Assembly (NCBI GenBank): GCA_003427395.1
Contig: BFEA01000095.1
Span: 2,991,481 to 3,012,414 of the forward strand
Length of the DNA: 20,934 nt
Reading direction: 5' to 3'
From: Chara braunii
Lineage: Eukaryota; Streptophyta; Charophyceae; Charales; Characeae
Shown here piece by piece: positions 1-8,955 of this stretch. Below the pieces are notes generated by a model. It had not been told where the DNA came from. It did not search any database and saw nothing but the letters and a program-made list of their open reading frames with translations. Position numbers and translations under genes: made by a program. How positions within the stretch are numbered: position 1 is the first letter of the stretch; each line of letters starts with the position of its first letter.

Positions 1-30
1 CCCTTTATACCCAGCTTACATAGGGCATAA

Positions 31-931
31 AGTCAGGTCATTCAATCTTATGAAACATGCCTGACCCAGCCATCGAATATACACGAACATGTTGTACAAC
101 TACTTTTCTCTTCCTTTGGGCATATGACTAAGCCATTCATCTCAGAAAGAAAGCTTAGTCGCCCTGAGCTGTTTAATATTGAAGTTATATATATCTCTCA
201 GACCTAATGTTCAAAAGTTGGGCGTAAGGCTGAGCCATTCATCTTAGAAACAAAGCTCAGCCTGCCCAAGTTACCTTCAGTTATATTCTTAGTTATACTC
301 TCTTCAAGTTGTGATAAGCTATAGTCAGGCCATCCAATCTTATGGAACCCGTGCTTGACTATCCTGTTCATAGATTGAATAATATAAAATATAGCCAATA
401 TATAACCTCTCGGGTTCCAACATATGTGAGGCAGTGGGCCAGACCATTCAATCTTATGAAACATATCTGGTCCCTTGCCAAGTTTGTTTCTCTCTGAACC
501 ATCTATGTGCGGCATGAGTCCAAAGTCATCCAGTCTTATGGAACATGCTTTGTCCTCTGCAAAAATTACTCCCTCAGAATAAAACAAGAGAAAGAGTTGG
601 GCCATTTATCTTAGAAACAAAGTCCAACCCTCTCTTCTCAGCACTAAAGAAAACAAAGCACTCTGAGTTGGACCCAGATGTTGTTCATAAACCACCCAGA
701 AATAAACAACATCAAGACCATTCATCTTAGAAACAAAGTCTGGTCCTCAAACTTGCACAGGCAAACCCCACGAAATAAGTAGCCAGGTCGTTCATCTTAG
801 AAACAGAGTCTAGCGAAATTAAATAAACACAACAACCAATACATTCATCTTAGAAACAAAGCTTGGCCTTTTAAAAAAAACAAAATAAAACACAACGATC
901 AGGCCATCCAATCTTATGGAACATGCCTGAC
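31..931. repeat. Array of about eleven related hairpins with variable stems
   Basis: Eleven related units recur every 55-115 bases. Family A (units near 126-160, 227-263, 596-628, 715-741, 784-811, 836-866) has a loop close to CATTCATCTTAGAAACAAA. Family B (32-65, 321-362, 436-473, 521-552, 899-930) has TTCAATCTTATGAA or TCCAATCTTATGGA at the tip. Both share the hexaloop ATCTTA closed by a 3-4 bp inner stem, then an asymmetric internal loop (CA on one side, ACAAA or ACATG on the other), then an outer stem. Outer stems vary in sequence but pair: GACTAAGC/GCTTAGTC (126-133/153-160), AGGCTGAGC/GCTCAGCCT (227-235/255-263), ATAGTCAGGC/GCTTGACTAT (321-330/353-362, one G-T pair), GTTGGGC/GTCCAAC (596-602/622-628). 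Units near 515, 711, 784 and 840 pair poorly. I do not recognise the family. It could act as RNA structure, or the pairing could be kept by DNA-level gene conversion. Confidence 0.8.
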
Positions 932-2746
932 CCCATAGGACCTTGTCATTCTCAGGCAAAACCACCTTCCTCCCACCCTTCCCCCAGATGCAACCCCCTT
1001 TCCTGAGCAAGTCTGCCTTCAGTCAATCAAAAAACTAAAACTGTCATTACACGTATATTCCTTTACTAAGTCTGGGTTATATCCTGAAAGTCAAACCCAA
1101 AGTCAAGTACAGGAGGCACGCAATACACTCAGTCAGGTACATAGCAAGATGTATAGATAGGGGTTATACCAGGGTATATAGAGGGAAAGCAATAGTTACC
1201 TATCAATTCCCTGCCTCCATAACTCCTCCTGAGTTCCGGTAGAGCTCCCGCAATCGGTGGGGCGAACCTCCCACAAGGGCCTTGGCGCGGATAACGGGTT
1301 GCAATCCCGCCTGCCACCTTCCTTTTAGAACCAGTAGACTAGACTTAGAGTGAGAAGGGCAGAAGGAGAAAATTTAAGTCTCTCAGATCCAAGAGTGGTG
1401 CACACAGACTCGCGTGAGAGGGTCTTGAAATCTTGACTCGCCTGAGGGCCCCCGCAATGGTGGCCAATCTATAGCAGCTTGATCAAACTCTAAAGTTAGA
1501 CTGCCGAAGCCAACCCCCCTACTGACACCTCAACTTGCAGCATCCACCTTCCTTCCCCGACTTTGCCCCCTTCCTTTCAAGTCGAAACGCCGCCGCACTG
1601 CAGGCTGCAATAGTCCGCAACCAGTCGGTTGTGGCGCCGTAATACACCGTAGTCAACAACAAGCGGTAGCGACACCCCAACAGCCCGCGGTAGCTCACAC
1701 ACAGCCCACAGATGCAGTCTGCACCCAGTCCGCAGCAGCGCCGTCCAACCGACAACTTTGCCCCTCACTAGTTGCTCACCCACACATGCCGAAAACACAG
1801 TCCGCGGCCCTGCCACCAACTACCGCGTCCACCTCGCGTCCTTAAATCAACAAGTATGCAGATGCTGAGCAAGCGGGGCCTCTGCCGCGTGAGTTTAGCA
1901 CGTAGTAGCAGTCCTATACGACCTCCCCACGTAGTCTGGTGCGTAGCTTGACCTCTCTGACTTCTGTGACTTGGCAGTACGGGCACGACTCCAATCAGAT
2001 AGACGTACAATCAGTCCCTCCGCTCCTGGCAGCTTTAAACAGGTAGAATGGACCAGCATAGTCGACCAGCAGGCACCCCCCCTTTATGGTTCAGTCGCTG
2101 TTGCCGCCTCCGCCCACAATGTTGCGCATTTGGCAGACAGACGAACCCTCTCACTCCCCTGTACAGCCAGCCAGCCCCCTCGCCCGAAGTTGAAACCTCG
2201 AAGCCTGCTTCCGCCTTCTCACACCGGGCGGCTTCTCATGGGGGTGAAGTCACCGACTAACAGTCGTATGGGCAGCGAGTTAGGATGTACCAAGCGGAAT
2301 AACCCTCCCCTTAAACAGCCCGCGAAGGGAAGAAGTGGATCTGCCGTTAGTGTCGGCCAGATTCACAGGCAGCTCCAGCTCGGTTCCCAGTTCATCCCGC
2401 AACGGCCCTCGCTGGTCTGCAGGCGCCTCCCCCGTGCCGAATCCAGCGTCCACCTTTTTCAAGACACAAATGGAAGCAGGAGGGCGGCCTCGTCAGGGTG
2501 GGCAATGTCACATCCAACAGCATCACCAGCGGTTAGTCCTTCAACCCTGCCCGCATGACCCACGCGGCTCCCGCAAGAGTGATGAGCAAAGTCGAATGCA
2601 TCTCCCGTCAGAATGCGGTTAGGTACATCCCCAATTCTGAAAGTCGCCCCTCCCCTATTCTATCCCTCTCCCTATACTACTTGATACCAAAACTAGCAGC
2701 CCCAACGCACTCGCCCCACCCCAAAACCCCTCGCTAGCGTCTTCGT
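932..2746. other. Intergenic stretch with no supported gene
   Basis: The sequence moves from AT-rich to C-rich. Several frames are open by chance of composition, the longest being 1971-2558 on the plus strand. Their translations are rich in Ser, Pro and Arg, show no domain, and overlap equally open frames on the other strand. A GGGTTGCAATCCC motif at 1296-1308 and GGTAGAGC near 1237-1244 resemble polymerase III internal boxes, but no tRNA folds around them. I find no other structure I would defend. Confidence 0.5.
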
Positions 2747-2774
2747 TCGTTCGTTTTTGTCAAAAAACGAACGA
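2747..2774. repeat. Perfect 12-bp hairpin
   Basis: TCGTTCGTTTTT (2747-2758) pairs perfectly with AAAAACGAACGA (2763-2774) across the loop GTCA. Read on the plus strand the hairpin starts with GTTCG repeats and ends in an A/G-rich arm. It is not followed by a T-run of the kind expected for a terminator. Its role is unknown. It may be part of a decayed foldback element. Confidence 0.7.
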
Positions 2775-3877
2775 GATCAGCATTCCTCTCCTTGTTCTCT
2801 TCCACGCCGGCCATAGCTCGGCGCACCCCCTTTTCTCTTCTAGCACCTAGTCGCTAACTCTAATGTCGAATCTAACCTGGTTATCCCACTCGCATGCCCA
2901 CAAATCCCCCAAATAGCCACTTTCCCGGCTCGATTCCGTTACGAATCGAGCGAGCTAAGCTCCCCTGGCTGTGCCCTCCTCCCTCCTCCCGTAGCTTCGC
3001 ACTCACCCGGTCGCGACCCCCGTCCGGGTTCGTCCACCACTTCACTCACTCGGCGCCGGTCACTCTGCTACGCTCGCCCGCTGCCTCCCTGCTGTCTCGT
3101 CCCTCCTTCATCCACGGCCAGGCTACCTCGTACCACCGCTCGTCACCCCTCAGGCCTTAGTTGCTTCGTCTATTGCCTCTCTCCCCGCCACTACTCCGTC
3201 TCACCTACACGTACCCGACTCGCTCTCTAGTCCGAATCCATTCTCCTTTACCACTGCGTTGTCGTCAAATGCCAACACCCCCACAGCGTTGTCACCATCA
3301 CCCCGGGCGCCGAGAAAATGGTCTAACAGCAGTCGACTGCCAAGAACCAAACGCCCGGCTGTCGGCTCCCCCGGTTTTATCTCCTTCCCTCCGCGCGGGG
3401 GATCGTACCGACCTCCCCCTTCCCGGTCACCCAGGGGGACTTCGGCCTATCGGGCCTCGGGGGGTTCGCGGTGCACCCCCACTCGTACCGCAGTAGTGCA
3501 CTCACCTCCGGCTTACACCTGGCCCCAGACCCTGTCTTGATTCACTCGCCCCCTTATCTCTCAGTGCCCGCCGCTATCATGGAGTGGCCTCGCCCGCTGT
3601 TGAAACCGTCACGCTGGCCTAGCGCTTGTCACCACTGTTGCGTGCGCCCGCCTTCTTCCGAAACCAGGACAGCGGAAGCAACCAGCCAGAGCGCCTCGGC
3701 TTCTCCGCGCCCTATCCGCGTCGTCCTTGCGCAGGCGCTATGCTAATATTCTCTATATCATTCCAATTTGAACAGATATCCCGAAGGACCCGGCCGCGGT
3801 GATACCCCACCCGTGGTTCTTCAAGTCTCAGACCGCCAGCCGCAGTGTCTCGCCCCAGGCCAGAACGGTCCAGGAAT
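2775..3877. other. C-rich stretch without a supported gene
   Basis: The plus strand is C-rich and stays open in several frames at once, which is the signature of composition and not of coding. The style resembles the C-rich middle of the retrotransposon LTRs in this window; both contain CCACTTCACTCAC. It could therefore be a distant LTR remnant, but I could not align it over a longer stretch. Together with the poly(A) tract that follows, it could also be part of a retrotransposed transcript. Confidence 0.35.
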
Positions 3878-3914
3878 AATAAAATAGAGAAAGCAAAAAA
3901 AAAAAAAAAAAAAA
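3878..3914 (+). other. AATAAA followed by a 20-A tract (retrocopy 3' end?)
   Basis: AATAAA at 3878-3883 lies 12 bases before an uninterrupted run of 20 A at 3895-3914. This is the arrangement left by a polyadenylated RNA copied back into DNA, such as a SINE, LINE or processed pseudogene in plus orientation ending at 3914. I could not find a convincing target-site duplication or a recognisable body upstream, so the donor is unknown. A simple microsatellite is the alternative. Confidence 0.4.
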
Positions 3915-4852
3915 GCATGAACGGGAATCCCTAAGCAGGGTGCGGGAACTACTAAAACCCCACCGGTCCCGTGGACCGGGTCTGTCGCCGCCCCTATTAG
4001 CAAAACCGAGGGGGGATAGCCCCGTCGGGCCCTCAACCCCCTTAGCTTCCTCCACGATGCTCCACCGCTGCTGCGCCGACGCCCGTCGGCCTCGATTCCT
4101 GAGTCCCCATAGTAGTAGTCCGACACCGTAACCTATAGGGCTATGCCCCAGCTTGGAACAGCCACGCGTAAACTTCAATATGATGTGGTGCCGCACGCCG
4201 CCCAGGCCCGGAAAAGACAGCCTAGGCCCTCTTTCCCTACCTGCAACCGGCGCGCCAACACCCGGCACCCGCGGTGGCCTACTTGGACCCCGCTGTGGCC
4301 GCCCCGTGTGCCTGCCGGCGTGCCAGTCCTACCGTCGGCCGCGCTTGCCGACCAAAAAACAAGCCTCTATCCCTTAATCAAAGTCGTAGCATGGTCCAGG
4401 TCGGTCGACTAGACCGGCCGCTCACTCAATCACAAAAATCACACTCTGACCAAACCCATTATTCGTGTCATCTGCAAAAACCAGGGCGGATACCCTTGTA
4501 AGGGTATTCGCGCCGACAACGCTACTACTATCGCTGCACTCCTCCAGAGTGCTGCTGCCAAATCCTGACGACTGTCTCCTGCCTCCTGCCTCCTTCACGT
4601 GAAGTGCCTGGGAAGTTCGGAAAGTTCCTTTGAACTGCCTGCAGCTTGCAAGGCGGGCCAGTCTTATAGAGTCTTGGCCCGTCCAGGAGGCTGCTCTTGT
4701 CAATGCCAAAATGTGCCAGACCATTGCGAAGAAGCTCAAACAAAGTTTGTCTTGAAAACAGGCTCAAAATGACAAGTGCTAAAACCCTGGTCTGGTGCCT
4801 AAGTTTCAGGGCAGGTCGATCTTATGGGGGCCTGAAAATGGCCCTCCGTTTC
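3915..4852. other. GC-rich stretch without a supported gene
   Basis: Open frames here (for example 3828-4268 on the minus strand, which reads through the poly(A) tract as a Phe run) have no domain character and overlap open frames on the opposite strand. No repeat or RNA gene was recognised. Confidence 0.5.
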
Positions 4853-5008
4853 AGGCTGAAAATACTCAGGGCTTGGAGGGCCTTGTTTTAGGCTGAAACA
4901 ACACAGGGCCTGTAGGCTCTTGTTTTCAGGGTTTCAGCCTGAAACGACACAGGGCCTGTAGGCCCTTGTTTTCAGGCTTTTAGGCTGAAACGACACAGGG
5001 CCTGAAAA
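4853..5008. repeat. 46-bp imperfect tandem repeat with internal palindromes
   Basis: Units begin AGGCTGAAA or CAGCCTGAAA at 4853, 4890, 4936 and 4982. The last three starts are exactly 46 bases apart. Each full unit holds ACACAGGGCCTGTAGGC and a CTTGTTTTCAGG tail. In the third unit GGGCCTGTAGGCCC is a hairpin with a two-base loop. The first unit is shortened to 37 bases and the last is cut off. It is a minisatellite of unknown function. Confidence 0.7.
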
Positions 5009-5378
5009 TGTCCCTCGCAGCATGTTGCAGGCGCAGCATGTAACACTATGGCTACCATACCAAGTCAGCTCCAGTGGCCCACGGCCGTCACGTCGACGTG
5101 TTGTGGACGTGGAGCTTGTTTGGCTTGCCTCACAGAGTGCTTGCGACAAGTGGATGTGGCGGTGGTTTTACTATTTTGCATGCTGTTGCATCCTTCCCGT
5201 TAAAGTCTATATGTAACCAAGACAGGGGGCGCGTTTTATGCTGCTGGTCTTAGATATGGAGCCTGTTCCGAAACCAGTGAAGACCACGGCGGTTGGCTTG
5301 TTATTTTAGTCGCGCTTATGGCTATGATATGTACATCTCAAGAGCAAAGTTAAAGACTCACTCAGAGTGGCGACGCCT
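5009..5378. other. Flanking DNA without a supported gene
   Basis: Short open frames occur on both strands (for example 4934-5149 minus and 5022-5216 plus), but none has recognisable domain character. No repeat was found. Confidence 0.4.
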
Positions 5379-5459
5379 TCAGTTCCAGTGACGGTGACTT
5401 GAACTTGTTGGCAGGGCTTGGTTTCCCATATGTCCATGCTGGCCAGGGGAACTACATAC

Positions 5460-5599
5460 CTGTTTTGTGGTGGTCAACTTGTAATTAACGGCTTCAAGTT
5501 GTTGGTTTGCCAGAGCTATGGTGAAATTTTGTGTGTTCTGTTCCTCCTGCGTCGCTATAGACGAGAAATTTATGCTGGGGCTAGGTCCCACAAGCATGT
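5460..5599 (-). other. Possible host exon end with splice donor, beside the LTR
   Basis: On the minus strand a frame is open from an ATG at 5595-5597, right at the LTR junction, down to 5379. It has a Gln/Asn-rich composition unlike the low-complexity frames nearby. Inside it CAG|GTATGT (5454-5462) is an excellent splice-donor match, which would make 5460-5599 an exon end and the rest intron. If real, the retrotransposon sits in or beside a gene transcribed leftward. No protein family is recognised and the evidence is thin; it may be chance. Confidence 0.2.
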
Positions 5600-6918
5600 T
5601 GTGACGCCCAACCTCACGCCCAGCGCGACTTCCTAATCGGAATAGGATGAGGGCCTGGAAGTGTGAAAAGGGGTGTGCCAAGGATTTTTGGGAAAATGGG
5701 GGATGGAGTCCCAGGTCAGAACTGAGATCTCCTGTGGCAGAGTTTTCGGGCGCACGAGTGCAATTTGGTTGAGAGGGCGGGCCACTTCTGGTCACAAGGC
5801 AGATGGCATGCATGGGTTGTTCAAGGCCGTTCGATCCGTTTGTTTTGATGACGGCGGTTCGTCGAAAGGTCCATCCGGGGTGGGCGTGGTTCTAATGAGT
5901 CAAGCCGCCGGATGTCGCCACGTGGCGCCGGTCGTCGTACGTTAGGGTTAGGCCCTCGGGCTCCCGGGGCTCTCTGGTCGCCGCGCCTCCGACAATTTCC
6001 ACAAGGTGTGAAGGGCGAGTATGGGGCTATGGCGTTCCATGGGACGACCCTGAGTTGATGATACGGGAGAAGAAGATGGAAGGGAGGGAAGTTAGTGGAA
6101 ACAACGACGAAACCGGGGGAAATAAAGTAGTGTGCGTGGTCTGAAGTGGGGAAATCAGAGCACCGTGGATCGCTGGTTGTGGCACAGTGAAACTCATAGG
6201 ACACAGTCGATTCTCGGTTAGGCAGGGAAACCTCGGTCGGAGACACTCTTCTATCCAAGGGGTGAAGTATTCCGGGTCCCACAACGAATCTGAGCCCCAG
6301 GAGCGTGTCATTTTGTCATCGTGGAGCTGCGGGATTCCTAAGTGCGTGCTTGCCCGTGCCCGTCGGATATTCGAGTCGGTCGCGAACTGCCGCGTGTGAG
6401 TACGTGTAGGTTGCGCGACTCGGATCGCACTTACACGTGTTCACCCGAGGTGATTGCGCCGTTACTAATCACATCCAATCATTCAATTATTCCCGCGGTC
6501 GTAAGTTATTTCATTGATCGCTGACTGACGCGCGGGGATGCGTATAGGTCACGCAAATCACATCGCGCCTCTGCGCATGTCCCGCGTGGCAATTGCCGGT
6601 GCCTGGATCGACAACTTCCCAGCTATCCAATCATCTAACTACTCCGTAATCATGCGAGGCTAATCGACAATGAAAGTGCTATTGATGACTACACCAAAAA
6701 GTTCCTACCATGCTCCTGAGGATTTCAAAAATGTACAAGCAAATGCAAAGGTCGGGCAAAGGACAAACCACTGACACGACATACATTCATTCATTCGACA
6801 AACCATATATCAAGCGAGATCGAGATCAAACGCAAAAACAGGTGTGAGCCAAAATCAAAGCAAAATTCCGACGAAAAAGAGAGAAAAACGGGCGACTCAT
6901 TCGACATCGAGATCAAAA

Positions 6919-6926
6919 TTTATATA
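6919..6926 (-). promoter_or_regulatory. Candidate TATA box in the 3' LTR
   Basis: The minus strand reads TATATAAA here, and the same octamer is kept at 17736-17743 in the 5' LTR. A second candidate, TATAAAT, lies at 7268-7274 (partner 18085-18091). Either could set the transcript start and so the U3/R boundary; the sequence alone does not decide. Only the 5' LTR copy would drive the element. This copy could drive transcription into the left flank. Confidence 0.35.
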
Positions 6927-7321
6927 CAAAGACGAGTTGGGAGAAAAAGACAAAGAAAACTGCAAATCCACGTCCATTGACCTCAACTCCCTCTTCCTCT
7001 CTCTCCCTCTCCGATGCGGACAGTCCGTCGTCGCGCACCAACCCACGAAGTCGTCACCCCGCTTAGTTCTCCCGCACCCGTCAGGTTCGCCCGCGCCCAC
7101 AGTCCGTCGTGGCCCGCGTCAACCCCGCGCGTTTGGCACCAGCTCGTCGGGTCGCCCGACTCCCACTTCACTCACCTCTTACTTTGCTCGTGAGCCGACC
7201 CTCACTGATCGCGCTACGCCGAGCTTCCACTACCTGGTTAAGAGAGCTATCTAATCGTGCAACCAGAATTTATAGCGTGCTGCATGCGCGAAGAACACGA
7301 AATTGCAAGGACTTAGGAGGG

Positions 7322-7373
7322 GATTGGGGGAGGGGATTGGGGGAGGGGATTGGGGGAGGGGATTGGGGGACGG
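7322..7373 (+). repeat. Four-copy 13-bp G-rich tandem repeat, potential G-quadruplex
   Basis: GATTGGGGGAGGG starts at 7322, 7335, 7348 and 7361. The last copy ends divergently. The partner LTR near 18137-18150 has a single copy. The plus strand carries many runs of four or five G separated by one to three bases, so it could fold as a G-quadruplex. The expansion most likely happened by slippage after insertion or during reverse transcription. Confidence 0.85.
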
Positions 7374-8082
7374 AGTGCCTACGTTCTGCATGACCACACC
7401 ATGGCGTGGGGGACTTTGCCTCTCTCCACACATCGATTCGATCATGCAGCCCGCGGGCTGGCTAGACACAACAAGAAGAAGCGAAGGGGGGAAAGACGAA
7501 GCACAAGAGAAAGATACAGTTACAATGGCGCCCGCCCAAAAACTACAGTTACACACACGAATAAGAGCGTCAGCTAATCAGAGTTTCGTTGCAGCCACAA
7601 AAAGAAGCGCGGAAACAAAAAGCGTTGTGCGGCAAAAGAAAAATCCTAATTACAAAATTCCTAAATTCCTACCTAGTGTAGAAAACGAGAATCACAACTT
7701 CTGAAAAGAACGTCAAAAATTCTGACCATCGGGGCTTGACAAGATTTAAAAAAAAAGGAAATTCGAAAAGGAACGAAGCAAAAAGTTCCCGTGCGATGTC
7801 CGCGCCCAAAATCCGACAACAGGACAACAGAAAAATAAATTGGAATGTCGTCACCCAAAATTATTTGCGGACCCGTGGCAGCGCAACACCCATCAATCAT
7901 TCCCGGGACCTGCCCGGCCGTGAACCCAGCCATCCAAAAAATAACCGACGCAAAAGGTGAAGAAGAGAGGACACCGATGCAATTTCCCATCCATCCCAAT
8001 GTCCCGTAATTAGCCCATCCTTCCCAGCTTAGGACCCCTCATCGCCACCGCGCAAAAAGTCGTGTGATACGAAAACCGGTCC

Positions 8083-8101
8083 GTCACATATGTGACGCCC
8101 A
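8083..8101. repeat. 16-bp palindrome and LTR-end fragment at the inner LTR border
   Basis: CGTCACATATGTGACG (8083-8098) is a perfect palindrome made of the LTR end CGTCACA, TA, and TGTGACG. The bases TGTGACGCCCA at 8091-8101 repeat the other LTR terminus (5600-5610). The layout therefore looks like two LTR ends joined with TA between them. No polypurine tract is visible just upstream of the 3' LTR on the coding strand, where reverse transcription would need one. Confidence 0.75.
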
Positions 8102-8116
8102 GGGGGTTCCAATCTT

Positions 8117-8169
8117 AAGCAAGCTCCTGCTTGCTTGAAACTTGACGCGTGTCGATTTCTCTAATCGAC
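8117..8169. repeat. Two adjacent hairpins near the 3' LTR
   Basis: AAGCAAGC (8117-8124) pairs with GCTTGCTT (8129-8136) over the loop TCCT. GTCGATT (8151-8157) pairs with AATCGAC (8163-8169) over TCTCT. They lie in the noncoding segment (8089-8418) between ORF-Y and the 3' LTR, where the element's mRNA 3' region would be. The rest of that segment shows no gene. Confidence 0.6.
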
Positions 8170-8418
8170 CGACACACAGAGCTTTCATTGTTGCCACTCA
8201 CTGTGCGAAGGAGTGTGGAAGTCATCCATCGTGGCATGCAAGCTCTATCCTACATTTGCCTCAGGAGGGTTCTTCTCAATCCAAGAAGGGGATTATTCGT
8301 GCCATCGCCATGGCTTGCACACCAATCAGTGTCCACCGGGGAGGGGAAATGGAAGCCGATACATGGGGGCATGGCGAGGGGGAGGGTTGATCGGGAGCGG
8401 GGGTAGGAATCGTTCCAC

Positions 8419-8955
8419 CTAAGCTACCGTTTCCGGAAGCTCCTGGTAACGGACGATCCTGTGGAAGCGAGGGAAGCGATTACCGGTATGGGGGAGGGAG
8501 GCGAGATAGTCGGGATAGAGGGTGGTAAAGGTGCAGAAGAGTGCCGCACGAAAATGATCGTGGTTTTCACAAGCGGGGATAGTCCCCGTAATCATGCAAT
8601 AAACCTCTATCATATTGTGGCCTCGCCACGCGGCGCTAAAGAGGAGGGTGTGGACGCAGAAATCGGGGACGGCGCATCGGGTTGACGGGTGGGGGTGTAC
8701 GATAACAACGAGACGGGTGGCGTAGAAGAATCGGAAGGTGTCGATGGGGAAGGGGTTGCGGGGGAAGGTGATGCGGGTGGTGACTTGGCGGAGGGTGAGA
8801 TGGTAAAGGGGACGGCGCCATAATGACCGGGGACGAAGCCCGATGCCTCGCATCAGTACGGGCTCGAACTGATGTGCGGTCGGAGGTGGAGGGGGAGGGG
8901 GATTGGCTTCGTCACCGCCTCGCTGGTGTGGTCGAAGTCTCGGCCTGTTCTCCAT
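8419..8955 (-). CDS. ORF-Y: uninterrupted 178-codon ORF at the 3' end of the element
   Basis: I do not recognise this protein. It starts at an ATG (8953-8955) inside the last codons of ORF-X in another frame, overlapping it by about 40 bases, and runs unbroken to TAA at 8419. Upstream Met codons in this frame belong to a longer open stretch reaching 9708, but there the coding signal lies in other frames. Residues 20-26 are seven prolines. The rest alternates aromatic, aliphatic and basic residues like a folded domain, with five Cys in the C-terminal half. I see no signal peptide or clear membrane span. It lies where some Ty3/gypsy elements carry an accessory or env-like gene, but nothing identifies it as an envelope. 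Its survival without a stop may be luck over about 540 bases. Confidence 0.45.
   Translation of the reverse strand: MENRPRLRPHQRGGDEANPPPPPPPTAHQFEPVLMRGIGLRPRSLWRRPLYHLTLRQVTTRITFPRNPFPIDTFRFFYATRLVVIVHPHPSTRCAVPDFCVHTLLFSAAWRGHNMIEVYCMITGTIPACENHDHFRAALFCTFTTLYPDYLASLPHTGNRFPRFHRIVRYQELPETVA

Larger units (their letters stand above)
5600..8088 (-). repeat. 3' LTR of the Ty3/gypsy element
   Basis: This 2489-bp repeat aligns along its whole length with the copy at 16424-18869. It starts TGTGACGCCC and ends CGTCACA, a perfect 7-bp terminal inverted repeat of the usual TG...CA type. It lies downstream of the minus-strand coding region, which makes it the 3' LTR supplying transcript termination. 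It differs from its partner mainly by an expanded 13-bp G-rich repeat (7322-7373), scattered substitutions and small indels. It also keeps the outermost bases at 5600-5607 that the 5' LTR has lost. At nearly 2.5 kb it is long for the class. Confidence 0.93.

Noticed and set aside
31-931. Resemblance to a CRISPR array
   Set aside because: Repeats are diverged, differ in length, are irregularly spaced and have variable stems with a constant loop, unlike CRISPR repeats. The context is eukaryotic and no cas gene is present.
1231-1320. tRNA gene or tRNA-derived SINE
   Set aside because: GGTAGAGC and GGGTTGCAATCCC resemble polymerase III boxes, and a T-arm-like hairpin forms, but no acceptor stem, anticodon arm or D-arm folds correctly.
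1971-2558. 195-codon plus-strand ORF
   Set aside because: It is rich in Ser, Pro and Arg, has no domain, and the opposite strand and other frames are equally open over the same GC-rich DNA.
3828-4268. 146-codon minus-strand ORF
   Set aside because: It reads through the poly(A) tract as a Phe run and has no recognisable motif.
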